From Daejeonella sp. (GTDB taxonomy: Bacteria > Bacteroidota > Bacteroidia > Sphingobacteriales > Sphingobacteriaceae): a stretch of DNA of 64,000 nt. The position numbers and the translations under genes were made by a program. Positions within the stretch are counted from its first letter, which is position 1. The number at the start of each line of letters is the position of its first letter. The stretch covers positions 62,001-126,000 of the forward strand of contig NZ_JAFEIG010000017.1 in the NCBI RefSeq assembly GCF_017495225.1, in the 5' to 3' direction. Under the pieces are notes generated by a model. That model ran no database searches and had not been told where the DNA came from. It was given only the letters and a program-made list of their open reading frames with translations. This document shows positions 63,956-64,000 of this stretch, in pieces.

Positions 63956-64000
63956 TTTATTTTCAATTTGTTTAACAGCCTCTAATTTACGAAAAAATGG

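Overview
The window reads as a chromosomal segment of a Bacteroidota bacterium, most likely Sphingobacteriales (Pedobacter/Solitalea-like). The evidence is low GC, a SusC/SusD pair, a SecD-SecF fusion, a Rho factor with a long N-terminal insertion, a single-chain PurL, DUF2851, DUF5916 and DUF2147 proteins, almost no Shine-Dalgarno sequences, and several TAnnTTTG -7 boxes. It is mostly housekeeping and lineage-core genes. I see no prophage, integron, IS element, CRISPR array or obvious island.

Layout. 0-4.6 kb: 3' end of a PolB-type exonuclease, RNase R, a polyprenyl diphosphate synthase, and the rplU-rpmA ribosomal pair (L27 has an unusual Ala/Lys/Pro tail). 4.7-10 kb: a DAACS symporter, an ECF sigma factor overlapping a membrane protein that may be its anti-sigma, a lipoprotein, and thioredoxin reductase. 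10-21 kb: a DUF5916 outer-membrane protein, an M19 dipeptidase, an acyl-CoA carboxylase beta subunit, a BNR-repeat protein, a DUF2147 protein, PurL and tRNA-Leu(GAG). 21-32 kb: an MBL hydrolase, a LolA-like carrier, FtsK, an ankyrin protein, PspC and DUF2851 proteins, PyrF, Rho, PssA, an Hpt protein and FolK. 32-44 kb: SppA, a PolX whose polymerase site looks dead, a GT9 glycosyltransferase, SixA, DprA, an overlapping GT2/sigma/RsmG operon, Tgt (without its zinc cysteines), an LptF/G permease and a DMT exporter. 44-53 kb: a protease-like/propeller/barrel surface protein, a LapA-like protein, and a SusC/SusD pair whose SusC carries one in-frame amber codon. 53-64 kb: IspE, ThyA-FolA, SecDF, a MarR regulator with ferredoxin reductase, ferredoxin and NDH-2, an HMG-CoA lyase, a nested palindromic repeat, a GNAT enzyme and class II aldolase.

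Functional links. ThyA and FolA form the dTMP/folate cycle, and FolK makes the folate precursor. The polyprenyl synthase and IspE belong to isoprenoid/quinone supply, and NDH-2 feeds electrons to quinone. LolA-like, LptF/G, SecDF, SppA and PssA serve the cell envelope. The acyl-CoA carboxylase and HMG-CoA lyase could both act in leucine breakdown but lie about 47 kb apart.

No wholly new multi-gene system is evident. The most notable signals are the SusC amber codon, loss of catalytic residues in the PolX polymerase domain, loss of all three zinc cysteines in Tgt, the L27 tail, the nested palindrome at 62293-62352, and the surface protein with a gluzincin-like HExxH site.
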